DNA of 64,000 nucleotides, taken from Mytilus californianus (lineage: Eukaryota; Mollusca; Bivalvia; Mytilida; Mytilidae). The notes below the pieces were generated by a model. The model did not search any database. It was not told the origin of the DNA and saw nothing but the letters and a program-made list of their open reading frames with translations. The stretch is from NCBI RefSeq assembly GCF_021869535.1, contig NW_026262668.1, positions 76,855,558-76,919,557 on the forward strand, in the 5' to 3' direction. This document shows, one piece after another, positions 14,701 through 28,300 of this stretch. The translations under genes and the position numbers were made by a program. How positions within the stretch are numbered: the first letter of the stretch is position 1; each line of letters begins with the position of its first letter.

Positions 14701-17700
14701 GCGGGTTTTAAAAAGTAAAGTAAATAACTTTGCATCAGATCATACTGTCTACATATATAGTTGAAAGTGACAGTCTTGTTACATCCAGGTTCCATGTTTT
14801 ATCATATCTGAGCAAAGATTAGAGCAAAAAGAAGCATATCTCCATCTCCCATATCATTTATATGCTTTTTAATATGCAAATGTGGGGAAAGACCTAAATT
14901 GACAACCTGTTTTTTTAAGCTTGACATTGCTGAAGACCATTTTATTCACATGTGTTATGCTATTTGAAACTTATATTTCCATTAAAAGTACATTTATAAC
15001 ATGTAAAAGGTTTTTTTATAACTTAGCAACTTCAGAAAATTGTGGTAAGTGAAAAATATTAGATTTCATATAAGGCCTCACTTCATTTGAAAACCTCTAT
15101 TTTTTGTCACAGGCCCATATGAAATTTACTTCTGGCCATTTTTTATAAGTCTGAAACATGAAGTATGCTATCTGTTGCTTTTAATAGGTGATAACTTATA
15201 CATAGAGACATTAAAAAGTGTAAGTTTTGGTATATTTTGGTTTTTGGAAGCCCAAATTTGATAGTTGAAATTATTCTAATTCAACGCCACAATTCAGCAC
15301 CCAAAGTTCAGATATAAAAAATGCCACAATTTTTATAATTGGTATCATATGGCTTTGAAACTTTGTAAACTGTTTCATAATACACTAAGCTTAAATCATG
15401 CCAAGTTTTATTAGAATTGGTCAAGGTTTAGACCACTAAGAGGTGAAATTCAGGAAATATTGAATTTGTACTTTGACAACTTCCCTGAATGATCTATTGG
15501 TATTAATTTGTCAAACTACATGAGAATAAATGATTTCCACTTTTATTTGATAGAAATTTTGTAAAAAGTGACATTTTAGCCTACATGCCCAAAATGGAAC
15601 TTTTTCAGTTGTTTCAATATTTTTACAAAAGTAGCATGCTTACTTTCTCTCTGACAGGTTTTTCTGATTTTCTACTTGTGTTTGTGGTATCTAATGTAGA
15701 TGTTTAACTCATTTTTGAACACTAAACATACAAAAAAAGTAGATAAAATTAGAATAAGAGTGCAAAATGTGCTGCTTTAATGGTCCTAGTCTAAAGGTCA
15801 GTATGAAGCAAGTGAAAAATGAGGTTCTATGCACATACAAGTTGAATTCCTTTTAGCAGATTTCACTGAATCTGTATCAAAAGCACTTATTACTGGTTGT
15901 TTGACCTTGTCTGTTTCACAGACTATCTTTATTTTCTTTTGTTTGATAGCTAGTGGTTAAAATATTGGCCTTTTGAGGCTGAAATTTCATGCCGGTTTTA
16001 AAAATTAAAGTAAATAACTTTGCATCAGATCATACTGTCTACATATATAGTTGAAAGTGACAGTCTTGTTACATCCAGGTTCCATGTTTTATCATATCTG
16101 AGCAAAGATTAGAGCAAAAAGAAGCATATCTCCATCTCCCATATCATTTATATGCTTTTTAATATGCAAATGTGGGGAAAGACCTAAATTGACAACCTGT
16201 TTTTTTAAGCTTGACATTGCTGAAGATCATTTTATTCACATGTGTTATGCTATTTGAAACTTATATTTCCATTAAAAGTACATTTATAACATGTAAAAGG
16301 TTTTTTTATAACTTAGCAACTTCAGAAAATTGTGGTAAGTGAAAAATATTAGATTTCATATAAGGCCTCACTTCATTTGAAAACCTCTATTTTTTGTCAC
16401 AGGCCCATATGAAATTTACTTCTGGCCATTTTTTATAAGTCTGAAACATGAAGTATGCTATCTGTTGCTTTTAATAGGTGATAACTTATACATAGAGACA
16501 TTAAAAAGTGTAAGTTTTGGTATATTTTGGTTTTTGGAAGCCCAAATTTGATAGTTGAAATTATTCTAATTCAACGCCACAATTCAGCACCCAAAGTTCA
16601 GATATAAAAAATGCCACAATTTTTATAATTGGTATCATATGGCTTTGAAACTTTGTAAACTGTTTCATAATACACTAAGCTTAAATCATGCCAAGTTTTA
16701 TTAGAATTGGTCAAGGTTTAGACCACTAAGAGGTGAAATTCAGGAAATATTGAATTTGTACTTTGACAACTTCCCTGAATGATCTATTGGTATTAATTTG
16801 TCAAACTACATGAGAATAAATGATTTCCACTTTTATTTGATAGAAATTTTGTAAAAAGTGACATTTCAGCCTACATGCCCAAAATGGAACTTTTTCAGTT
16901 GTTTCAATATTTTTACAAAAGTAGCATGCTTACTTTCTCTCTGACAGGTTTTTCTGATTTTCTACTTGTGTTTGTGGTATCTAATGTAGATGTTTAACTC
17001 ATTTTTGAACACTAAACATACAAAAAAAGTAGATAAAATCAGAATAAGAGTGCAAAATGTGCTGCTTTAATGGTCCTAGTCTAAAGGTCAGTATGAAGCA
17101 AGTGAAAAATGAGGTTCTATGCACATACAAGTTGAATTCCTTTTAGCAGATTTCACTGAATCTGTATCAAAAGCACTTATTACTGGTTGTTTGACCTTGT
17201 CTGTTTCACAGACTATCTTTATTTTCTTTTGTTTGATAGCTAGTGGTTAAAATATTGGCCTTTTGAGGCTGAAATTTCATGCCGGTTTTAAAAAGTAAAG
17301 TAAATAACTTTGCATCAGATCATACTGTCTACATATATAGTTGAAAGTGACAGTCTTGTTACATCCAGGTTCCATGTTTTATCATATCTGAGCAAAGATT
17401 AGAGCAAAAAGAAGCATATCTCCATCTCCCATATCATTTATATGCTTTTTAATATGCAAATGTGGGGAAAGACCTAAATTGACAACCTATTTTGTTAAGC
17501 TTGACATTGCTGAAGATCATTTTATTCACATGTGTTATGCTATTTGAAACTTATATTTCCATTAAAAGTACATTTATAACATGTAAAAGATTTTTTTATA
17601 ACTTAGCAACTTCAGAAAATTGTGGTAAGTGAAAAATATTAGATTTCATATAAGGCCTCACTTCATTTGAAAACCTCTATTTTTTGTCACAGGCCCATAT

Positions 17701-20700
17701 GAAATTTACTTCTGGCCATTTTTTATAAGTCTGAAACATGAAGTATGCTATCTGTTGCTTTTAATAGGTGATAACTTATACATAGAGACATTAAAAAGTG
17801 TAAGTTTTGGTATATTTTGGTTTTTGGAAGCCCAAATTTGATAGTTGAAATTATTCTAATTCAACGCCACAATTCAGCACCCAAAGTTCAGATATAAAAA
17901 ATGCCACAATTTTTATAATTGGTATCATAGGGCTTTGAAACTTTGTAAACTGTTTCATAATACACTAAGCTTAAATCATGCCAAGTTTCATTAGAATTGG
18001 TCAAGGTTTAGACCACTAATAGGCCAAAGACCACAATTAATGATCCCGCTTTTTGTTGTCCACGAATATAGTTCCTTTTAATTAGAGTGTATTTTTTCTA
18101 AATTTTTTTTCTTTCCCTTCCTCACTCATTTCTTAGATTTTTTTGGATGGAAATGAAAGAAGAGAAGTGAAATAAACTTTTGGATGTTGTATTTTAACTG
18201 ATTTTGATATGGAAAGAGTGATTAGGCCAGGTGCAAAAAGGTGATATTTACAGTTTTCGGAACATCTCTTGACTTGTCCATAGGGCTATGGATGTGTATT
18301 AGCTAAATTTGTAAGATACTGGGAAGCGATATTTCTGAATGTTTGATATATGTTTGGACTAGTACTGTACTTTACACACACAAAATATTTGACAAAAAGA
18401 ACCGGTGCATTTTTTTTAATGAAACAAAACGTTATAAAGAACTAATAGAGAATTTAATTGTGGTCTGTGGCCTAAGAGGTGAAATTCAGGAAATATTGAA
18501 TTTGTACTTTGACAACTTCCCTGAATGATCTATTGGTATTAATTTGTCAAACTACATGAGAATAAATGATTTCCACTTTTATTTGATAGAAATTTTGTAA
18601 AAAGTGACATTTCAGCCTACATGCCCAAAATGGAACTTTTTCAGTTGTTTCGATATTTTTACAAAAGTAGCATGCTTACTTTCTCTCTGACAGGTTTTTC
18701 TGATTTTCTACTTGTGTTTGTGGTATCTAATGTAGATGTTTAACTCATTTTTGAACACTAAACATACAAAAAAAGTAGATAAAATCAGAATAAGAGTGCA
18801 AAATGTGCTGCTTTAATGGTCCTAGTCTAAAGGTCAGTATGAAGCAAGTGAAAAATGAGGTTCTATGCACATACAAGTTGAATTCCTTTAAGCAGATTTC
18901 ACTGAATCTGTATCAAAAGCACTTATTACTGGTTGTTTGACCTTGTCTGTTTCACAGACTATCTTTATTTTCTTTTGTTTGATAGCTAGTGGTAAAAATA
19001 TTGGCCTTTTGAGGCTGAAATTTCATGCCGGTTTTAAAAAGTAAAGTAAATAACTTTGCATCAGATCATACTGTCTACATATATAGTTGAAAGTGACAGT
19101 CTTGTTACATCCAGGTTCCATGTTTTATCATATCTGAGCAAAGATTAGAGCAAAAAGAAGCATATCTCCATCTCCCATATCATTTATATGCTTTTTAATA
19201 TGCAAATGTGGGGAAAGACCTAAATTGACAACCTGTTTTTTTAAGCTTGACATTGCTGAAGACCATTTTATTCACATGTGTTATGCTATTTGAAACTTAT
19301 ATTTCCATTAAAAGTACATTTATAACATGTAAAAGGTTTTTTTATAACTTAGCAACTTCAGAAAATTGTGGTAAGTGAAAAATATTAGATTTCATATAAG
19401 GCCTCACTTCATTTGAAAACCTCTATTTTTTGTCACAGGCCCATATGAAATTTACTTCTGGCCATTTTTTATAAGTCTGAAACATGAAGTATGCTATCTG
19501 TTGCTTTTAATAGGTGATAACTTATACATAGAGACATTAAAAAGTGTAAGTTTTGGTATATTTTGGTTTTTGGAAGCCCAAATTTGATAGTTGAAATTAT
19601 TCTAATTCAACGCCACAATTCAGCAACCAAAGTTCAGATATAAAAAATGCCACAATTTTTATAATTGGTATCATATGGCTTTGAAACTTTGTAAACTGTT
19701 TCATAATACACTAAGCTTAAATCATGCCAAGTTTTATTAGAATTGGTCAAGGTTTAGACCACTAAGAGGTGAAATTCAGGAAATATTGAATTTGTACTTT
19801 GACAACTTCCCTGAATGATCTATTGGTATTAATTTGTCAAACTACATGAGAATAAATGATTTCCACTTTTATTTGATAGAAATTTTGTAAAAAGTGACAT
19901 TTCAGCCTTTATGCCCAAAATGGAACTTTTTCAGTTGTTTCAATATTTTTACAAAAGTAGCATGCTTACTTTCTCTCTGACAGGTTTTTCTGATTTTCTA
20001 CTTGTGTTTGTGGTATCTAATGTAGATGTTTAACTCATTTTTGAACACTAAACATACAAAAAAAGTAGATAAAATCAGAATAAGAGTGCAAAATGTGCTG
20101 CTTTAATGGTCCTAGTCTAAAGGTCAGTATGAAGCAAGTGAAAAATGAGGTTCTATGCACATACAAGTTGAATTCCTTTTAGCAGATTTCACTGAATCTG
20201 TATCAAAAGCACTTATTACTGGTTGTTTGACCTTGTCTGTTTCACAGACTATCTTTATTTTCTTTTGTTTGATAGCTAGTGGTTAAAATATTGGCCTTTT
20301 GAGGCTGAAATTTCATGCCGGTTTTAATAAGTAAAGTAAATAACTTTGCATCAGATCATACTGTCTACATATATAGTTGAAAGTGACAGTCTTGTTACAT
20401 CCAGGTTCCATGTTTTATCATATCTGAGCAAAGATTAGAGCAAAAAGAAGCATATCTCCATCTCCCATATCATTTATATGCTTTTTAATATGCAAAAGTG
20501 GGGAACGACCTAAATTGACAACCTGTTTTTTTAAGCTTGACATTGCTGAAGACCATTTTATTCACATGTGTTATGCTATTTGAAACTTATATTTCCATTA
20601 AAAGTACATTTATAACATGTAAAAGGTTTTTTTATAACTTAGCAACTTCAGAAAATTGTGGTAAGTGAAAAATATTAGATTTCATATAAGGCCTCACTTC

Positions 20701-22354
20701 ATTTGAAAACCTCTATTTTTTGTCACAGGCCCATATGAAATTTACTTCTGGCCATTTTTTATAAGTCTGAAACATGAAGTATGCTATCTGTTGCTTTTAA
20801 TAGGTGATAACTTATACATAGAGACATTAAAAAGTGTAAGTTTTGGTATATTTTGGTTTTTGGAAGCCCAAATTTGATAGTTGAAATTATTCTAATTCAA
20901 CGCCACAATTCAGCACCCAAAGTTCAGATATATAAAATGCCACAATTTTTATAATTGGTATCATATGGCTTTGAAACTTTGTAAACTGTTTCATAATACA
21001 CTAAGCTTAAATCATGCCAAGTTTTATTAGAATTGGTCAAGGTTTAGACCACTAATAGGCCAAAGACCACAATTAATGATCCCGCTTTTTGTTGTCCACG
21101 AATATAGTTCCTTTTAATTAGAGTGTATTTTTTCTAAAAAAAATTTCTTTCCCTTCCTCACTCATTTCTTAGATTTATTTGGATGGAAATGAAAGAAGAG
21201 AGGTGAAATAAACTTTTGGATGTTGTATTTTAACTGATTTTGATATGGAAAGAGTGATTAGGCCAGGTGCAAAAAGGTGATATTTACAGTTTTCGGAACA
21301 TCTCTTGACTTGTCCATAGGGCTATGGATGTGTATTAGCTAAATTTGTAAGATGCTGGGGAGCGATATTTCTGAATGTTTGATATATGTTTGGACTAGTA
21401 CTGTACTTTACACACACAAAATATTTGACAAAAAGAACCGGTGCATTTTTTTTTAATGAAACAAAACGTTATAAAGAACTAATAGAGAATTTAATTGTGG
21501 TCTGTGGCCATATTCTAGAGTCGTATTTAATAAAGCGCACACTTGATCAAGCGTCTCCATGAAGGGTAATAGAGTAAATTAACACCCTCGTATTAGCCAA
21601 TCAAAATATGACACTTTAACGTGAAGTATAATAATAATATAAGATGGTAATATACGAAGATGATGTTATAAAATCGTTTTGACAAATATTTCGGCTTAAC
21701 AAATAGCCTTCTTCAGTGTCATTAATTTTAACAATACTGTCAACATTTTTTAAATTATTGACACTGACGAAGCCTATTTGTTAAGCCGAAATATTTGTCG
21801 ACACGATTTTATAACATCATCTTCGTATATTACCATCTTATATTAGTACCGTTGTGCAAATCTTTAGACTTATATATATATATATATTTGTTGTGTACAA
21901 ATTGTAATGTTGATCAAATTATAATTTGTACAGAATTTTTGTACAAGTTATCAGTGTTTTATGAACCGCTTAGCACAAATGGATGCTACAAGCACACAGA
22001 CTTTTGTTTCTCATATTTCTGTCATATTTCCACGACTACATGATACAGTCTAATATTGAGCATTGATACAAAACATTATATGAACACAAAAAGGCATTTC
22101 ATGGATATGATTTTGGTATAAAGAGAAAAATAAAAATTGAATTTAAAACATTCAAGTGTCCTTATTTCCAAATTTAGGACAAGGAGAATAGCACTGAATG
22201 TTGAAGTATATAAATTTGAATTGAAGACATTAAGCTGATAAATTTTAAAAGATAAACTTTTATCACCTGGTGCAAAAAGGTATGTGTCTAAAAATTTATA
22301 ACTTGTACAAAACCTCTGTACAAATTTTAATTTGTACAAACTTGCATCTTGTAC

Positions 22355-22392
<38 letters not shown>

Positions 22393-25300
22393 AGTCTAAA
22401 TTGAAAACAACGTTCAAACCTATGATTGCGTTGGATAAAAACCGCAATTTTTATACGTGTGCATGCAAAAACAAATTTCTTGTTAGAGGGGTCTAAATAC
22501 AGCACAAACAACATTTTCCAAAAGACCAAAAAAGTGAAAAAGTATATTTTAACAAAACGCATTTGACTAACAGGTTGAACAACAAATGTTCTTAAACCCT
22601 GCTGACTGCCATTGGCGATTGCCAAATAAACGGATCACAAGGTGTAATAAATGGATCTTAATTAAAAATTTAATACCAAACAGAAAACAATAAACTTGCG
22701 GCAAAGATGGTATACCGCAAACGAAGGTGCAAAGATTTTTGTACACCATATCCGGATTTCGACAATTAATGTCTCTTCAGTGATGTTAGGAATCGAAACA
22801 GTATTCGGAAGGCCATGTAATTTACCTCAATTTAGGAGATATATATATATATTAGATTGCTGACAAATAACAAATACATTGTGTATTTAATAATAATATA
22901 ACATCTTCACACGCTTAAAACACATGTCTTATGTCTATCTCTAGATTCGCCTTACGTGACAAGGTAACACTACGACTATTGAAGTTATATTTTTATATAG
23001 CGGATGTGGTCGTGTGGTCTAGAGCGCTGGACATGAGGCTAAGCGATTGGTGCTGTAGTGTATCAAAGGTGTGAGTTCGAATCCCGTTGAGGGACAAAAA
23101 TTTGTCAGCATAAAAGTCTAATTCTAACACTGTTGGGTGTAATTTTCAGACTTATATATATATATATATATATACAAGTCTAAATTGAAAACAACGTCCA
23201 ATCCTATGATTGCGTTGGATAAAAACCGCAATTTTTATACGTGTGCATGTAAAACAAATTTCTTGGTAGAGGGGTCTAAATACAGCACAAACAACATTTT
23301 CCAAAAGACCAAAATAGTGAAAAAGTATATTTTAACAAAACGCATTTGACTAACAGGTCGAACAACGGATGTTCTTAAACCCTGCTGACCGCCATTGGCG
23401 ATTGCCAAATAAATTGATCACCAGTACAAAATGGATCTTAATATTAATTTAATACCAAATATTAATTTAATACCAAACAGAAAACAATAAACTTGTGGAA
23501 AAGATGGTTTAACACAAACATGAGGTGCAAATATTTTATACACCATATCCGGATTTCGACAACTAATGTCTCTTCAGTGATGTTAGGGATCGAAACGGTA
23601 TTTGGATCCCTAACATTATATATATATAAACTACAAAACGTTCGAATTGCAAATTGATTTATATTTATAGCTAAATCAGACATAGTTTACGTGTTTTAAA
23701 ACAGTTGATTAACGTTTTTACCTACAATAGATGCAAAGAAAATAACACAGGCTGCACAGATGATAAACAGTGCACAAACGAAAAGTCTGTCAACAACAGT
23801 ACGAAATTATACAGCTTATAATACAACGCAGCTATTGCATATAATGCGCTTTCCCAATATATAAAGAAATAAAAGAAAAAGAAAAGATTTAAAAGTTTTA
23901 ATCGCAAACTTTTACATCAAATACGCCGGATATGTAAGCTTAATTCTATATATTACAAATGTGGTGTAACTACTAGTAACGCCAGTGTTGTTTTCCATCA
24001 TAAAACAGCTGAAAATAAATTGCATATTTCACATCCTCATTACTTAATATGTGTTTGTTGTAACGAAATTAACTGAATATATATGTATGCTTTAGTGTAT
24101 GGGGACGTTTGTGTTTGTATGTGCAATATATTTTTATTTTTATTGTTTCAGCTACAACAGCAGACGAATTGACAATATCGTTGGTATTAAATATATCTGG
24201 TAAGTTCAAGTGTAAAAGATCATCTAACTCACCAATAAGGGAGAGGCGAAATATACCAGAGGGACATTCAAACTTATAAGTCGAAAATAAACTGACAACG
24301 CCATGGCTAAAAAAGAAAAAAAATCAGACAAACAATTATAGTACACAAAACACAACATAGATAATTAAAGACTGAGCAGCACGAACCCCACCAAAAACTG
24401 GGGGTGATATCAGGTGCTCCGGAAGGGTAAGCAGATCCTGCTCCACATGTGGCACAAGTCGTGTTGCTCATATTAGTAAAAATCCGATAATAAGTCTAAT
24501 TCGGTAGGTCACATTCGGGAAAAGGGGACTGTAATGTAGTTACGACATTAGAAACATATCCGCTATCATCTGTGAAACGGATATTCCATAACGGTCAACC
24601 AATCCGTGTTGGCGTTCGTAAAACTACGAAGGGATGATTTCAATTTCACCAACTGGAACTCCTGGTTTAAAAGCTTCCTTGTGAGCAGCAACCCTCTATC
24701 AAGGAAATCATGATAGGAAATTCAAGCCTTGGAATATCGAATCAACTGGGACCTATACATCATATGCAGGCGCTGCTGGAATGTTGTTACATAGAAATCA
24801 GTGGAAAGTTCACAATTGGGAAGCTATAATAAGTGTTGACAGTGAAACAATAGAGAAGAAATCAGTAAAAAAGCTTTTAAAATACAAAATGTACTTTGGG
24901 TAAACGAAACAGAATTATATATATATAAAAAAATCTTTAAAAAAAAAACACTTAATGGTAGCAATATCTGACGTTGCGTCAGTCTTCTGTAAGATAACAT
25001 AAAGTATAAAAATGTTCCCTTTTTTGGTTTTACAGTTTGTTTTAAAAAGAAAATTAATCCTTAGATGCAAATATGAAAGCATATGAACCGTATTCATCAA
25101 AATGAGGAGACAAGCCTGCGATTAGTATATTATTATACATTACTTTCTTATGCACAATACCAATGAGCTCATTTCCAATGGTGAAAACTGAATTATTCTT
25201 CCATTATTTATTTGAAGAAATTTTCGTACCACAAGTTACTGTCTATAAGATGTGTCTGTTTCCAAGGTCTCATCAATTCAATATACATAATTTATCCTGG

Positions 25301-28300
25301 TATATAAAAATGTATAAACAGGTGAATGACATTTATAGAGTGAATGACATTTAAAAAAATTCTTAGTAAACGACTTTAATGCAACCAACATACATGCGGC
25401 TATATTATGGAACAGTTGAAAGCTTATAATCTGTACTTGCCAGGTCGTCAATTTAATTTCCGTCAAATTTCAAGAATAGATATTCCTAAATTGTGCAGTG
25501 GACCTTATAGAACAGAGAACATTTATTCCGAATCAAACGCAAATAAAGAGCATAATTGCACAATATTACCAGAAAATGCCATTATAGCAGAAGAAATCCT
25601 AAAGTGATAAGAAAGTTGTAAAAGCAAATATGTTGTGGGGTATCAGTATTTATATGCTCATTGGTGAAATACATTTTTTTGTTTATAGCTATGTCCAGGG
25701 CATTTAATTTCGTCGTTTTAAACTGCAATTACATTGTTCTGGAAACATCATTCAATTGAAGCGTTTACAGTTGTCCATCTGCAAAATTTTGCTTCTCTTT
25801 GTTTATATACATGTAGAACATCGATGGTTGACACTATCATGAAGAAACTACGTTCCCGTAATAAGAGAAGGGGTAGTACAAGTGCGTAAAGGAATAGACG
25901 TTGCGCACGGTATCGGTGCTTCTTTGAAAAAATGCGTTAGATAGCGGGTTAATCCAATTCACGCTCTTTTCCTACACAATATATATCCATGATCAGTATA
26001 TCATTCGAAAGGAAATAAACCACAGAAATCAATAAAATAGATGAATTTGTGCTATTTATATCATGTAAAGAAAACCTTTGCTCATTTCGACGGCTATAAC
26101 GTCATTTTAAGGGTGTCCCGCTGTTACAATTTTGTTTTGTTTGTGTCTTTGAAATCACAATGCGGACTAGTTCGTAAGTTAAATGAGATAACATTTTACA
26201 ACAGTATTGTATACAATTGATGAAAAATAGCGTCATAAACGTTTTTAACTGTGAGTGAAAGAAGATTGTCAGGAGCGTTGAGCTTAGGAAGAGAAAAAAT
26301 GTCCCATTCAGCTGCTCAGCTCCTATGAAAACTTTCGGCCTCCACTATTACAAGATATAACAGATGAAAGTGGCTTTTAATATTATCAGAAAATTTATAC
26401 ATGTCCTAAAGAAGCTTTATGAAGTCATCACTATATAACTGCAGTCTTACTTTCAAAACATCGTCAGTTTTCCCGTGTCCAATAAAATGTCCCGATGGAT
26501 AAAATGACGCATAGAGTAACCCGGAGGCTGTTTATTAAACGAAATTTTATTTGATCCCCAATTTTGAACACTCTTTAACCGATATGAACGGAAAATACAT
26601 TTCATTTCTTCTAAAATGATGTGATATATATTTTTGTTTGAGCTGCAGGTATAAAATACGAAACGAACTTAGATGTCCAATAACATGTCCCCATAACTGT
26701 AATTTGACGTTCACGTCATGATAACGCTTAATATTTTGCATATTTGGCATACAATTAATCTTATGAAATGATCTGATCTATATTAAATAAAGTTCTTGTT
26801 TAAATATGCATCAAAGTAGATCTACATTGTATAAATAATTCAAATATGACGAAATATTTAACTCGGATGCTTGACAAAGACCAGGCTCCGAGGCCAAAAA
26901 TGTGAGACAAGTTCACATACGATCCCAGTCTCACTTTTAGAAAAAGAACATACAGTAAAAATGAAAATGCATCCAAAAATGGGCTCACCTTATTGTTTTC
27001 CCTTAGCCAGATTATAAACGACTCAAACCCAAGCTTTACACCCTGACCTTAATTCCTAGCGTTGCAATTAAAGAATCGGAACTATATATGTGAATCAATT
27101 TTTCTAGTCAGTTTGCAGAGCCGGGATTTTGTTTTCGTACTTGTATTCTTAGCTCCATGTAGTAGTATAAATATAGAAATGTTTACTGTGAGTAGAACAA
27201 TCTCTTATCATCTACCTAGCAACATATGTATGAAAAGGAAGGTCACAGTGTTACTTCTAGAAGTAATGTGTGGAATAATGGAGTTTGTTGTCTCGAATCT
27301 CCAACAGAATTTACTGCTACATAGGCATGCGATGGACGAGTATTAAAATGTTAATTGAAACTTGTCTTTTACATTAATTTGAGTGTTAGGGTAATAGTTG
27401 TCCGATGAATATGATGGATTGCACGCAACTATGTATGTAGCAGGTCCAGTGTAATAATTTAAAGACACTCCCAAGTACATTTTAACCTAGTTTAAGTTCC
27501 CTTTAGAAAAAAGTCACCATGCACTCTACCCCATATCTTCCAAAAAAAACAAACCTATCCATATTTCTTGAAAGTGTATATTTTGTGGGAAGTACAGCAT
27601 TGTTTGCATGCATAACCAATTTATAGAAATACTAAAGAAAGAATATTAAATACAATAAATATACTGCATTGAACACGCTGTATGTGTAACAAATTGACAC
27701 CATAGTTCCTTTTTTATCACTAAATCAACTACAAAATGTCTGCTGTGTGTATCGGCGGTTCTCTCTGAGCACTTCGGCTTCCTTCAACAATAAAAATTGA
27801 CCGCCACGAAATAGCCAATCGTGCTGAATTTGGCGTTAAACACAAATAAATCAATCAACCAATCTGCTGTGTGGAAAAGTTCATTTTTGTGTATAGTAGA
27901 TTTATTTTTTCTCTTCGCAAAACGTCACAAAAATGGCTGGAATATTGCCTTTATACTTGTTAAAAAATCAAAATCACTCAAAACCGAAACCCGAAACCCG
28001 TAACTTGATAACCCGTTTGAAAACGGTCTAAAAATGTCAAAGAAAATTAAGTGTTAACCAATACCCAGTTATATTTTAAAATTGGAAGCGCTAAAAAACC
28101 CAATTCATAGTATAAAACGTACATGAAATGCACTCCTGGTCCATAGTACTTCCTTTCAGAAAACATTGATCCATGTATATTTACGAAAGCAGCTACTTAA
28201 ATAATATATATCTTGTCACAACAAATTGAGTATATTTTTTTAAAATCGGTTTCACTCTGCTGTTGGTCAAATATCAGTTGATGTAGCTTTATTTGGGTCC

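Larger units (their letters stand above)
9826..21509. mobile_element. 11.7-kb composite: L-(U)6-L-(U)2-L
   Basis: Three copies of a 451-bp sequence (L) with 19-bp terminal inverted repeats alternate with tandem arrays of a 1290-bp unit (U): L 9826-10276, U x6 10277-18021, L 18022-18472, U x2 18473-21057, L 21058-21509. The outer flanks both carry ATAT (9822-9825 and 21510-21513), consistent with a 4-bp target duplication, and a related uninterrupted sequence is present at 9043-9060 and 9735-9765. No unit has an ORF longer than about 70 codons or a recognisable protein, so the element would be non-autonomous. It lies wholly within intron 3 of gene A. Confidence 0.8.

Noticed and set aside
10277-18021. 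A CRISPR-like or rDNA-like array, given the strict periodicity.
   Set aside because: The unit is 1290 bp without spacers, is AT-rich, and has no rRNA-like sequence. The setting is a eukaryotic intron.
22076-22749. Overlapping minus-strand ORFs of 60-123 codons.
   Set aside because: They run through a TA microsatellite and repeat R2. The same R2 frame at 5426-5650 shows it is repeat-derived.
23005-23090. A tRNA gene, suggested by clear A- and B-box sequences.
   Set aside because: The head is followed by a SINE body and tail shared with 4351-5248, and I could not fold a convincing acceptor stem by eye.
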